Shown here: positions 45,301 through 56,794 of the stretch, piece by piece
Layout: the number at the start of each line of letters is the position of its first letter
Position numbering within the stretch: position 1 is the first letter of the stretch
From: Madurella fahalii
Lineage: Eukaryota > Ascomycota > Sordariomycetes > Sordariales
Length of the DNA stretch: 64,000 nucleotides
Assembly (NCBI GenBank): GCA_029876055.1
Contig: CM056877.1
Coordinates: 2,232,001 to 2,296,000 of the forward strand
Direction: 5' to 3'
Translations under genes and position numbers: made by a program
The notes under the pieces: model-generated
Databases searched by the model: none
What the model was told of the DNA's origin: nothing
The model's input: only the letters and a program-made list of their open reading frames with translations

Positions 45301-45676
45301 AATCCCAAGATAACCGGTGCGCGAATGAGCCGAGGCAAGATAGGCGAGGCGGTCGCAACCGCCCCCAGGAACCTCGGAGGGGTCCATCAAACCCGCCAAC
45401 CGGCGGGACATGGAACTAGGCATAATTACTCACCTCGCACGCTCTCGAAGCTCGTTGCCTTTTGACCGCAGAGGTATGTCAGGTTAGCCGAATAGTCCTT
45501 CTCTCACCGCACCAGCACGGAGAATGGCCCGATAACACCAACCTCCTAAAACTCATGTGGCCTGTGGTCGTGGTTGTGGTCGTCGTGCCCGCCGATGGAG
45601 AGACAGCGGACTGTTGCGAGGGCGATGCCGACGACTGCTTCGGCGGGGCTGCATCTCCCAGCGTTGACGAGTCCAT
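42326..45676 (-). CDS. Zn2Cys6 transcription factor, FarA/CTF1-beta type
   Basis: Fatty-acid and cutin-responsive regulator of the FarA/FarB/CTF1-beta group. Six exons: 45676-45543, 45458-45434 (25 nt), 45274-45257 (18 nt), 45165-45035, 44863-42464 and 42398-42326 (926 residues). The zinc cluster has cysteines at 52, 55, 62, 71, 74 and 81, the classical CX2CX6CX8CX2CX6C, with RASRACETCHARKVRCD at its core followed by a basic PTPKRKK. The fungal-specific regulatory domain spans about residues 215-650, with the hallmark RLWKRIWWSLFTRDRSVAVA. A Gln-rich acidic tail follows, and the last exon encodes FQFFGINGELGHQMNLD, a FarA-like end. It is expected to bind CCTCGG-type sites and induce beta-oxidation and lipase/cutinase genes. 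FarA versus FarB cannot be settled here. Confidence 0.9.
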
Positions 45677-48008
45677 CCCGGCCGAAACGTACGGGGGGAC
45701 GCTAGCCGCTGTTGTGTGCTGAACAGGGTGCGCGGAAAGTTGTTGCAAGAGATTGTGTTCGAATTGGCAAGCAACTCAACCGACCGAACCGGCACTCCCG
45801 TCGCGTCCCGCCACCGAGCTCCTCTGATCGACCTCGCTTGAATTGGGGGGCGGTCGTCTGAAGGTTTCGAGAAACTACTTTGGACTGCGGGACTAGGGCT
45901 CTCTACCGGCAGACACGGGAATACGGCAGAGGAAAATGGATGCAAGAGACTGAAGTTGTTTTTTTATCTTGCGGAATCCTGGTCCTTCTCGACTTCGTTC
46001 ATTAAGCAGTTAAGGAGCAGTAATAATGATTCAACGCGCGAAAACTGTTTCAAGCCTGCCAGTCGACGAGAGGCGTGCTTTAGGGAGGGGGGTTGAGCTG
46101 GGGTGGTCCACTGCGGCATCTGTACAGTACAGTACGGGCCCCGGATTGCAGGAGCCCTTTTTAGTGCAGAACGGCGCGGCTTGGGGCCTGGAGACCCCTC
46201 GAGTATTATTTTCTTGGCTGCCGCTCGCGGGCAGCCTTTCCGTCTGGAACAAGGAGGCTAGCCTGGAGCTCGATTTTAGCTCCAGCCATCCCAAAGACGT
46301 GACGAGGGACCCCTCCGATGATCCCGCAAGAATAGCAGTTCGTCTGGGCGCTGGGCGTGCATGCGCAACCCCTTGCTGCAGACTGGGAAACGGGTCGCAG
46401 CGGTGGGAACGGCCTTTCCAAGGCTTGCATGTGAAGACCACTTGCAGCGTCGGATTGCTAAGACGCCAGAGCGCTGGGTCGCTGGATTGGCCCGAGACAA
46501 ACCTGGCGGGGCGCTCGAGTCTCCAGTCAACCGAGATTTATCGCGCGGAAATCCCCGCCCGATCTGGAAATTGTGGCCGATTGCACAAATCCGGGGAACT
46601 CTTGGCTCGCGTGGGAAACGTTTTGGGCAAAGTCACGATCCCCACGCCACAAGCACCCTGATCCTTCACATCACCGGGAACCTGTCATGCACGCATCAGT
46701 TTTGCAAACTGGCTCGAGGTTGCAGTCGGGTGTAGGGTATATCAGACTGTCGACGGGTGGTCGCGCGGGGGGAAGGAGATCGCACGCTCTCTCTTGACCA
46801 CAAGCAAACAAACCTGGAATGTCGCCAAGGTGGTCAGGTCCGGCCTTTGGATGATCGTACTCTCCGTTACTAACTAAGGTTAGTTACCTTGACGGCCTTC
46901 GGGGTTTCGCAAGCGTCTTTGCAGGTGGCATGTCAAGTTTGACAACCGGATGCGTGCGCAGTAAGCTCCGCAGGCATGTCGACCAGACGGTTTGGATCCT
47001 TGGCATCAACCTGTCTTATTCGTATTCAGCGCTGTCGGGCAACATACGTAGTAGGTACTGTATGTGCAGTACCACAGTAGAAAGCAGTCACATTGAGTGC
47101 GTCAAAGACTTATACCTCTCCAACAAGCGAGTCCTGAGGTTTCCAATGAACCATCTAAAGTTAACAAACACCAGTGGACTCGGAGCCAGCCCCGGTGTCT
47201 TGCCCCACGGCTTCCCCTCACGATCTTTATTAGGAGGCCCCTTTCCCCAGAAAAAGGACGATAAATAGTCGGGTTGATCTCGATCCGGACCACTTCCGGT
47301 GGCTGATTGACAGCCTGTCAACACCCTGGCCCAGAGCTAAGCCTCCAGAGCCCGCGGACGGAGCAGGCCGGCCAGACTCTTAAATTACCATTCCGCATGC
47401 TGCACGTAGGGCGGGACGAATCGCTGTCATCATCACATGCCCATTACCCCCTGCATACCGTGTATTTTTTAAGATTCTGTCTGGAAGCTTTCGGTCTAGG
47501 GTAAAGATGGAGTTCTGGCCATGTGATGGGTTGTGGAACGAAATAGATTTGCAAAAGAAAAGCAGTGCGAGATGTGTCTATAAACAGGCCACTGTCTTTT
47601 CCTCTGATGAAACAACGAGCAACGGCCAAGCATTCAGTTGGGTAACCTTTGAAGTTGACGTATTTCTGGAAGCCGATTGCATGTGACAGTGGCATCCGTT
47701 CGTCCACCCACACCACCACCTCGACAGATGATCCTGTGCGGAAACACACTGAAGGATTTCCCCCCTTCTACCACCCCAGATCTTACGGTGCTTGAAACCA
47801 TCTCTGCAAGAAACCACTTCATTATCCCCAGCATCATGCAAGGGCAAGCACGTACGATAACCCTCCAATCTCCGCTCCAGAAATCTGAGCACTAGATCTA
47901 AACCCTTTTCGACCAAACTCCCGGACGGTCCCCCTTTCATGATATCCTCTGATTATTACGCGTCTAGATACATACATATCTACTGTATGCAAAGTATTAT
48001 TTACCGCT
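45677..48008. other. upstream region of the FarA-type gene
   Basis: About 2.3 kb between the FarA-type start and the 3' end of MCD4. A 211-codon plus-strand frame (46026-46661) begins with ATG but has the composition of non-coding DNA and no recognisable motif, so I do not call it. A short perfect inverted repeat TAACTAAGGTTAGTTA lies near 46874. Confidence 0.4.
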
Positions 48009-51000
48009 TCATCCATCAACAAGAGCAGCCGTAGCCGCAGCAGTCTTGGCATTGCCATCCCTAATCCGCCCCTCCATCCTCTCCAACAACACCTCAGCAA
48101 CTTTGCCCTCCCCGACAACCCTCTCAACCTCACCGCCCACCTCCACCCCGGCAATGAACACGGCACTCACCCCCTCCAACGCCGCCACAAAGACACACAT
48201 CAAGCTCGCAATCACAAAGTGGCTAATCGTCGACCCAATCTCCAACCACGATCCCTCGTCCTTGACGACCCAGAAGAAATACAGCGTGAGAATATCGCTG
48301 ATGGCCATCACCACCATGAACAGCGCCGATGGCGCCACGCCGAGCCGCTTGTTCAGGATGCCGAGGTTGGCCGAGACGAGGGCGAAGGGGATCATGATCT
48401 TGAGGATGAGCATGGCGGTCTGGGAAAAGGGGTCAAAGATGGGGATGAGGCGGGCGACGCTCTCGAGGCTGAACGAGGAAACCGAGGCGATGTTACCCGT
48501 GCTGAAGAAGGCCGACTGGAGGAGGACAAAGAAGAAGAGCGCGACGCGGGCGTCGTGGAGGGTCAAGGGCCGGAAGGGGGAGGGAAGGTGGTGGGTGATT
48601 TCTGCCAATGGTGACGATGATGGCTTGGGGGTTGCGCCGTTCGCCGCTGGTGCCGGTGATGCTGCGGCTCCGTTGCTTGATTTCGTCGATGAGGAGGAAA
48701 ATCTGTAGACGGCATGCTCTAGCCGCACCCAGCTGACCAGGGTGGCTGAGAATGCGAGGTAAAAGAGCCCCTCGTATGAGATGGTCAGGATGACAAAGGT
48801 AGGGGCGCAGGTGAGAAAAATAACCATGAGCCGGTGCATGTAGTGGTTGTTGGGCTGGAGGCGGTAGGCTTGCGGCGTGAGGAAGGATGCAACTTTGAGA
48901 AGTTAGTGGGACCGAAGATCCTACCCTAGGGGGAAAGCTCACCAAGAACCGCCCAGCCCATCACCTGGTTACCGCGAGGAAGGCCCTGTCTGGCCTGCAG
49001 CGACAGGGCGCTGGAGCGAGTGATGATTATCGAAAGCAAGGTTAGACCAACCTGGATACCCACGAGCGTCCTGGAAACATGGTTTCTTGACGCAGGAGGC
49101 TTTTCCGACCACCCAAAGTCAGAGAGGACAAAGTCCTCCAACACCAGGTAGAGAATCCCGACAATAACCATTAATGCACCCCCGATTGTGCTGGAATCAA
49201 CTATTAGTCGGCGCTACGAGAGGGGGGTTCCAGGGATAACCAACATCAGAGTGATATCCTCCGCTTTCATGGCTGGGAGCAGAGTGAAGGTGCTCATAGC
49301 TAGGCAAGAGAGGAACCATGTGGTGGACAGAGCAGCGTGTTGTTGAAGGAATGAGAGTCCATAAGCAACCGGCCAGAAAGCGCCGATGACGAATAAAATG
49401 GTCAGGATCTCGCGGTGGATATAGCCCAGAGCCTGCAGAACTTAGCCCTCCATGCCCAAAGCAACAGAGTGGTTGCATGTTCGACTTACCAGCGATTCAA
49501 TAACCCCGATATAGATGGCACAGTTGAGAGCCAGCGAAGCAAAGTTTCCACCTGACTTGATATGGCCGAACAGTTGCTTGCGACCCTCCGCCAAGCTCTC
49601 CCTTCGAGCGTACACTTCCTCCCAGAAAAACACAGGGAAGAAGGCGTATGTATAATAAGTAGGCGGCGACTTCGAGATGACAAAGGAAGCGTAGAGTGCA
49701 GCTAAAACGGATGAAGATACGAGCGTCCCAGAAAGGGTCCTCGACGGCTGCAAGCGGCCATGCAACACATGCAAGTCGATTACCGTGGTGAGCGCATATG
49801 CCACCCATCCTAGATATCCTGCTGTGATGACGGCCCTCAAGAACAGCCAGTCATAGGTCTGCAGATACCTCAAACCGCCAAGACCGACTTTCATGAGAGC
49901 GGCCGACTCCTCGATAGCTTCTTCATAACTCCCGGCTTCAATGAGCTGCCGGATATGAGCCACACGGCTATCCGGATCCAGACCCTCATCGCTGAATGGC
50001 TTGTATGGCCTGTACTGTAACTCGGTGGCCATCTTCTTGTCCTCCTTGACGCGGTACTGCTCGAGGATCCCTTGGGCATTGACGAGCGATGCCTCGGCCT
50101 TTTCTTTGAGGTCAGCGGTTAGGAAGGACAAGGGAAGCTCGCCAACCGAGTTCGCCGGGAATTCGACGCCGACAAGGTAGGCCATGAGCGCAGCGACATC
50201 AGCCTGCGCCACGTCGTGTCTCCTAACGTGGTTGAGATTCCAGTCTGCCGAGTAATCGTCGTGTCCTGGCGCAACCTCGCCGGGATACAGTTGGGGTTTC
50301 GCAACCCCTGAGCCCCAGGCGATCAAGGGGGTCCGGGTGTTGTCGGGATGGCCATCACCATGGCTTCCCCAATCATTCATCCCATGGTCGGCGGTGAAAA
50401 CAAAGGCAGTCCGGCCATCGCCGTAGAAGTTTTCCATCAATTCCACGATCTCCCGTACGCCTTTATCGACCACCTTAAGGTTGTTGAGATACTCCTTCGA
50501 GTGGGGCCGATACGAATGCCCGGCCGTGTCCAATCCTAATAGATGAAGGAAGAAAACGACCTTATCCTGCCTCAGCGCCTCATTGAGAGTCTTGTTCGTC
50601 CGCGCCTGTGCGAAGAACTCCTTGACGTGGTCAAAGACCCAAAGGTCCAGCACGACAGCATCGGAGGAGAAGTCCTCAAGTTCAGCTCCGTATGTATAGG
50701 CGTCTACCCTACCCGGAACAGCACCGTGCTCAAACATTGGAAGGATGTCGGGGCTGCCCCAGCTCCACGTGTGCCGGCTGCGGTTGAAGAGGCTGTCGAA
50801 ATTGACCGGGTTCATCTTCCAGCCTGTCGTTACCGCCGAAACGTCTTCGTAAAGGCCAGCGATGAGGGCAACATGTCCGGGTCGCGATTCGGTCGGCACG
50901 CGTGTGTGGGAGACGCCGAAGGTCCCTTGCTCCAGCACCTTAGACCGCAAGAAAGGGGCCAGGGGCCTCGGGACAAGGTCGTCATCGGACTCGGGGTACG

Positions 51001-51299
51001 GCTCGGGATGCGATTGGAACGCCTTGTCGGCGCGCAATCCATCTCCTACGTCAATATTTTGTAAGCAACTGTTTAACGTAGGACAGGCGGCATTATGTGA
51101 ATTTCGGTGGCTTCGACGCACCTACGAAGAGGACTAGACGATCTGCGGGTGCAGGACTTGACGCTGGCCGGTCTATTTGAAACAGGCGCATGCCCGAAAC
51201 AATGGGACTGACGAAGTATATGTCGAAGATGGAAAATATATACACGAAGTGGAAGACAACGGCAATTGCCAGAAACCGGAATCGTGGAAAGCCGGCCAT
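48009..51299 (-). CDS. MCD4: GPI ethanolamine phosphate transferase 1 (Mcd4/PIG-N)
   Basis: ER membrane enzyme that adds ethanolamine phosphate to the first mannose of the GPI anchor precursor. Five exons: 51299-51122, 51045-49490, 49432-49245, 49190-48943 and 48892-48009 (1017 residues). An N-terminal helix (FLAIAVVFHFVYIFSIFDIYF) is followed by the Mcd4 signature VSPIVSGMR. The lumenal alkaline-phosphatase-like domain carries metal ligands in VGDGLRADK, the nucleophile region in VPTESRPGHVALIAGLYED, and DHGMNDWGSHGDGHPDNTRT. The C-terminal half contains at least ten hydrophobic helices. The frame ends with Ala-rich sequence after NAKTAAATAALV. A Ser/Ala-rich loop (STKSSNGAAASPAPA) lies between late helices. 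Confidence 0.94.
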
Positions 51300-51817
51300 G
51301 GTGCCTGTCTAGGCGATGCGCCGCGAGATCCGCCGCGGCGACTTTTGGTACGAGTGCGACGCAATAGGTAGTCGGGAGGAGTAACTCGGGGTAGATTAGA
51401 GAAAACGACCGGACTGGGGCGCGGTATCGCGCGACTTATTAAATGAAAAGACGCAGTTGTGGCAGAAGCACCTTGCTGGACAAGGAGCTACTGTGGTAAG
51501 TCGCGACACCGGGAAGGAATGGCATCCATCAAGGCTCAATGCCACGCACTTCGAAGTTCCAAGCTTTTTTTTTCTCGGGTCTTGTTGGACCAGACAAGGG
51601 TTGGTCAGGGGCCGCAAGCCACTACGATCCCGCCTCTGCAGGGGTTTTACCGATTGGCGGCTGAGAACGTGACTTCGCGGCTGGATTTCATGGGGTGAGC
51701 AATTTACTTAGGCCGCCCCCAGCCGCGTAGAGTCGCGACGCGATTTGCATCGCCAGGAACTTTCTCGTGGATTTGGGCCGAGGAAATTTGAACGCCTGAA
51801 CAGCACCATCCATCCAA
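51300..51817. other. divergent promoter between MCD4 and POL32
   Basis: About 520 bp shared upstream region of two divergent genes. It includes a T-rich run at 51567-51575 and no coding sequence that I can support. Confidence 0.45.
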
Positions 51818-53379
51818 ATGGACACCTACAGCAAGTTTCTCGCAGAAAATGTCCTCACGGAGGACAAAGTGGTAAGTCATGATTTTCTCTGTATAAGCTA
51901 GATGGGTGAGGGTTCACTGACGAGCATCCAATGTCAGGTCACTTATCGGCTTCTGAGCCGGGCGTTACAAGTTCACGTCAACACCGCGAAACAGTAAGAC
52001 TCTACGTTTCTTAATAATCTGTTGACTATCATTAACGGTCTCTAGGATGCTGTATGAATTTCACAGAAATCAGAATGCGAAACGCCCCGGGGCCGTGTAC
52101 GCCACATATTTGGTGTACGGCATCACGAAAGCGGCCGATGAACCGTCAACAGCACGGAATGGTGCGGATGGTGACATTGAAATGACAAGCTCAATGCCCG
52201 AAGTCGAGACGTTGTCAGACGTCGTGCCCACCTTCACGCTCTCACTGATCCCCGAGGAGCAGCTCAATGGTCAGCTCTCGCTCAGCCTCTCCTGATCAAC
52301 CCGCTAACTCAGTCCAGAGGCGCTCTCGAAATATGATGAGGTATCCTCGATTCACGTTTACAGTGTCGGGCCTCATCCGACAAAGGTTGGATATCAGTCC
52401 CGTGAAATAGCTATCACCTCGCGACTAAACACGCTCCAGGATGTTGCGCTCCTTGTGGATGCGGCCAACCAAGTTCTTGGCTTACCGGTTAGTGATGACC
52501 AAAAGAACTTAGCAGTCATCACCAATCCTCGCGCGCGCCGCAGAGAACGAAAGGGTGCAGGTGTGAAAGCCGCAGCCGCAGCAACAGCTTCGGTAAAGGC
52601 ACAAACAGAACCGGCGCCAGTACCAGCAAAGGTCAAGGAGGAATCAAAGCCTACTCAGCTCGCTCAGAGCAGCGCTGAGAAAGCATCCTCATCAGCCCCA
52701 ACCAAGAAACCAGCTCCGTCCTTAAAACGTGGTGGGAGTTCCGGTATCATGCAAGCATTTTCCAAAGCCACAACTAAGGTCAAAAAGGAACCTGGTACTT
52801 CACAGCCTCCCACTCCAGGCGGAGATGAGTCGAGCGTACAACCCATGTCTGATGACGGGGAGGACGACTCCGAGATGCCGCAGCCAAAGCCGCGTGTCGC
52901 TTCCGGTTCGAAGAGCCGCAAGCAGAGGGAAGAGGAACTTAGACGTATGATGGAAGAAGACGACGACGACGAAGAGGAGGCGTCGGAGAAAGCCGAGGAG
53001 GAGCCTGCTGAGGAGCCAATGGAAGAAGAGCCGCCAACACCAGAGCCGGCAAAACCAGAGGAATCAGAAGTTATTACCGCATCCAGCAACGGTCGACGGC
53101 GCGGCAAGAGGAGGGTCATGCGCAAGAAGCAGATCATGGATGATCAAGGCTACCTCGGTACGCTGCCAGAAAGCCCCGCATGGCCAAATTTTAGACTGAC
53201 TGTCGGTCACAGTTACCATTCAGGAACCGGGGTGGGAGTCCTTCTCGGAGGACGAGCCTCCCCCGCCTAGCAAGCTGAAGACAACGAGCTCGGCCCCGCC
53301 GGCGCAGGCAGCAAAGCCAAAGAAGAGCGGGCCGAAGGGAAGCCAGGGCAGCATCATGTCCTTTTTCTCCAAAAAGTGA
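51818..53379 (+). CDS. POL32: DNA polymerase delta subunit Pol32/Cdc27
   Basis: Third subunit of replicative polymerase delta, which links the catalytic and B subunits to PCNA and supports break-induced replication and translesion synthesis. Six exons: 51818-51871, 51938-51993, 52046-52269, 52318-52385, 52440-53157 and 53213-53379 (428 residues). The N-terminal winged-helix part reads KFLAENVLTEDKVVTYRLLS and MLYEFHRNQNAKRPGAVYATY, then VPTFTLSLIPEEQL and SSIHVYSVGPHP. The middle is charged and disordered, with Lys/Glu/Ala stretches. The C-terminus ends in a canonical PCNA-binding PIP box QGSIMSFFSKK, with the Q, I and FF residues in place. A basic KRRGKRRVMRKKQ segment precedes the last intron. 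Confidence 0.93.
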
Positions 53380-54071
53380 CGCACGCAGGCACAAGGATCC
53401 TACCGACTCTTTTCCCTCAATTGAGCATTCTTTTAGCGAGGTCCCACGGACCAGTGTCGAGGAGAAACTTTCTATCACAGAATTGTTACCGGTGACTTGA
53501 TAAACTCGCTACTAGCTATGATAACGTCGTGGGAAGCCGAGGCTCTGTTTCACCTTCAGACTTTCCGATTCTAAACTAAAGCTATTCCAGAATGTCTCAG
53601 AATAGTGCGCCTCATTACGTAGAGCCATTTAGACGAGCATTCCTAACGTTCATTTTCAAGTTTCTCACGACCAGGACGCAGTGGGATGAATGTGGGTTTC
53701 GAAGTGATGTGCAAGGGTCTAATTGCCCCGCATTCGCACCACAGCGGTGCTCCAGAGCCTTGCCAAGCCATGGGCGTCTTTCTAGCGCTGAATCCAATCG
53801 CTTATCGTCAGAGCAATGTAACGTCGGGTCAGAGCTCTCCCTTCGGCCACCTTTGCCGAACGTCCCCTCTAGGTAGTTAGCCCTGCTTAGGTAGCTAATC
53901 GGAACCAACGACCAAATGCTCGGCCGACGCGACGTAGCCCCATGCTCAGAGATGGGATGTTGCTGCTGAGGTGATACTTCGTTGGGACTCGAGGCTCTTC
54001 ACCCTAATCTCCTCCGACACCATCCAACTGCGCTTCATCGACACGACTCCAAACACGTGTGGCCAGGCGTC
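53380..54071. other. intergenic between POL32 and the GH125 gene
   Basis: POL32 3' UTR and promoter of the mannosidase gene. It contains a CTAGGTAG / TTAGGTAGCTAA motif pair at 53868-53900, a sequence type common in promoters of related fungi. No gene is seen. Confidence 0.4.
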
Positions 54072-55909
54072 ATGGCCCGTCTTTCGTGGCGCTCGCTCTT
54101 CTTACCATTGCTAGCGCGGGCCCCAGCGGCGGCGGCACGCTGGGACGACAAACAAGCACCATTGGGCGGGAAGTTCGACAAGACAGCCTGTCCGGACTAT
54201 GCACTTTATGCTGCATATTCGCAGTAAGTGTCAGCGTGCCAGCGGAGTAGCAAGATCTACGGCCCAGATCTAACGGAGTTGAAGCCCTCCCTTAAGCGAA
54301 GGGCCTCTCGAATTGCCTTTCCAACGGCCCGATCCCCGTTGCCGGACTTTCCACTCAGATGCGATCGAGGAAGTAATATATGACATTACCTCCCGGATGA
54401 AGGACCCCGATCTCGCTCGTCTGTTCGAAAACGCGTTCCCATCGACTACCGACACCACAGTCAAGTTCCATACCAGCGGGAACGACGCAGAGATAAAGAA
54501 GAGGCTGCGTAGACGCAAGGAACAAGATGCCTGGGTCGAAGAGGGCGAGTGGGAAGGGCCGCAGTCCTTCATCATCACGGGGGACATTCTCGCCGAATGG
54601 TTACGCGACAGCACCAACCAGCTAAAACCGTACCAGGCTCTAGCCACAAAGGATCCAGCCATCTACAACCTGATACTCGGCGCCATCAACACGCAAAGCG
54701 AGTACGTGATCAAGTCGCCTTATTGCAACGCCTTCCAGCCGCCGCCCATATCCGGCCTCCCCGTCAGCATGAATGGGCAGGACGATGTCGTGCACCCTGC
54801 ATACGAGCCCAACGTTGTCTTTGAGTGCAAGTACGAGCTCGACTCGCTCGCGCACTTCCTCGCGCTGGCGAACGAATTCCACCGCCAAACCGGCAGCACC
54901 GAGTTTCTGACCCCCCGCTGGTACAAGGCCCTCGGGACGCTCGTCGACGTCCTTTCGGCCCAAAGTAAAAGCACCTTTGAGCCGGAGACTAGCCGTTACC
55001 GACCCAACGAATACACGTTCCAAAGACGCACTGACACGGGCACCGAGACCCTCAACCTGCACGGCATCGGCAACCCGCTCAACAACGGCACGGGACTCAT
55101 CCGCTCCGCCTTCCGCCCCAGCGACGACGCCACCATCTTCGGCTTCTTCATCCCCGCCAACGCGCAAATGGCCGTCGAGCTGAAGCGCACAGCCGCGGTG
55201 CTGAGATCTACCGGGACGCCCGCAAACGCCGAGATAGCCGAGACCCTCGAGGATTGGAGCAAGCGTATCACCGAAGGGATCTGGGAGCACGGCGTGGTCA
55301 ACCACCGCAAGTACGGCGAGGTCTTTGCGTACGAGGTGGACGGGTATGGCAGCTCCCTACTCATGGACGACGCCAACTACCCAAGCCTGCTGGCGCTGCC
55401 ACTGATGGGGTTCGTGGAGGCAGACGATGCGACGTACCGGAATACGAGACGGATGTTATTGGAGAAGAACGGGAATCCGTACTTTTTGGAAGGGAGTCAG
55501 TTTAGGGGGATTGGAGGTAGGTTTTCTTGGATTGGTTCTTGAGGTGGGGCGAGTGCTGACTGGGTGGTGTTAGGACCTCATATCGGGTTGCAGAATGCCT
55601 GGCCCATGAGTTTGTTGGTCCAGGCGCAGACGTCGGATGATGACGAGGAGATTCTGGAGTGCCTACAGTTGGTGCTCAAGTCGAGCAAGCTGGGGCTAAT
55701 ACATGAGAGCATCAATGTGGATTACTCACGCTCGTATACAAGTAGGTGTCGCTCTCGACAACAGGGATTACCTGATATGGAATGCTAACCGGATGGATTC
55801 AGGGAGCTGGTTTGCCTGGGCGAACGGGGTATTTGCCGAGACAATATTGGATTTGGCGAAACGGAAACCGCATTTGATATTCAAGGATGAGAGGCCTCAT
55901 GAGCGATAA
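54072..55909 (+). CDS. secreted GH125-family exo-alpha-1,6-mannosidase
   Basis: Metal-independent alpha-mannosidase of glycoside hydrolase family 125 (formerly DUF1237), which removes alpha-1,6-linked mannose from mannan or N-glycans. Four exons: 54072-54223, 54285-55516, 55574-55741 and 55803-55909 (552 residues). An N-terminal signal peptide (LSWRSLFLPLLARAPAAAA) suggests secretion or lumenal location. Family blocks are PFQRPDPRCRTFHS, the active-site motif TGDILAEWLRDSTNQLKPY, ECKYELDSLAHFL, LIRSAFRPSDDATIFGFFIP, YGSSLLMDDANYPSLLALPL and SRSYTRSWFAWANGVFAE. The expected catalytic acid and base regions are intact. The last two introns are placed by phase. It could recycle cell-wall or host mannan. 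Confidence 0.92.
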
Positions 55910-56794
55910 TCTGGATAGCCTGCAACAATGAAAGATGCCCTTCCGTGGGATGAATAGGTTTGCCATCCCATTTCTTTCCGTAACGCCGGTGTTCACCGCT
56001 TTATCAAACATTCCCGCCGGGTCTCCCAGTACATACGACCATAGGCGGTAGAAAACTCGGGATCCCGTCCGCTCTCCCTTAGATAAGCTACCGACCGCCG
56101 GACTAGTAGTTGGGTCGGTGACGACCAGCGAATCCCCGGTGTTGTATGTTTTTGCCACTCTATTTCGCTTTCTGTTGTTTTGTTTATTTGCTTTCTCCTT
56201 TCCGCTTGGGCCAATGCAGGTGGTAATTTAAACAACAACACACGAGAAGCCTTGTCAGAGATACACTAGCCGCTTTGTAGTTGAAGTGCCACATTTACGG
56301 TCTTCCCCGGGATCGGCACTCCACAGCCCTCCTGGTCCAGGTCCAGTCGAGGCGGGGAGACGCCGGCTGTGGAGAAACCATCGGCGGGCCCCTCTGATGG
56401 TGCCCCTCTGCGGGGAATGTGGGGACTCCGAGAAGGAGCTGCAGTTCGTTGGTCTCGTCATCACGGCACTTTCCTGCGGTATGGCGCCCACCGATGGGCA
56501 AGTGAAACGGACGGCGGAAGAATTGCGCTGCTGCCGAGTGGGCGGAAATACCTTAGGCTGATGTAGCCCGAGTCTATTCCTGCAGACCCCGTCGGCCCTG
56601 TCTGGAGCATAGGCTGGGCCAGACAACCTAAGGTAAAGAACGGGACACCTGCGAGAACCACGGCATGTTATTTAAGTCCCGACGGCCCGTCTGGACACCT
56701 GAGACCGCAGTCATAACGAACAGTCTAAGTCTTGCTGTCCAATCCACGGCCCGGCTTGTTATCAAAAAGCTCCTTTCTGCGTCAATTCGTGAAT
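55910..56794. other. intergenic between GH125 and FAH-family genes
   Basis: About 0.9 kb of 3' UTR and promoter sequence. Several frames of 70-120 codons overlap on both strands with no recognised protein and no consistent exon pattern. Confidence 0.4.

Noticed and set aside
46026..46661. 211-codon plus-strand frame
   Set aside because: Composition and codon pattern look non-coding, no motif is recognisable, and an opposing frame covers the same bases. It lies in the long upstream region of the FarA-type gene.
46866..46892. Inverted repeat TAACTAAGGTTAGTTA
   Set aside because: Stem of only seven bases in an intergenic region with no terminator or mobile-element context; such palindromes are frequent by chance.
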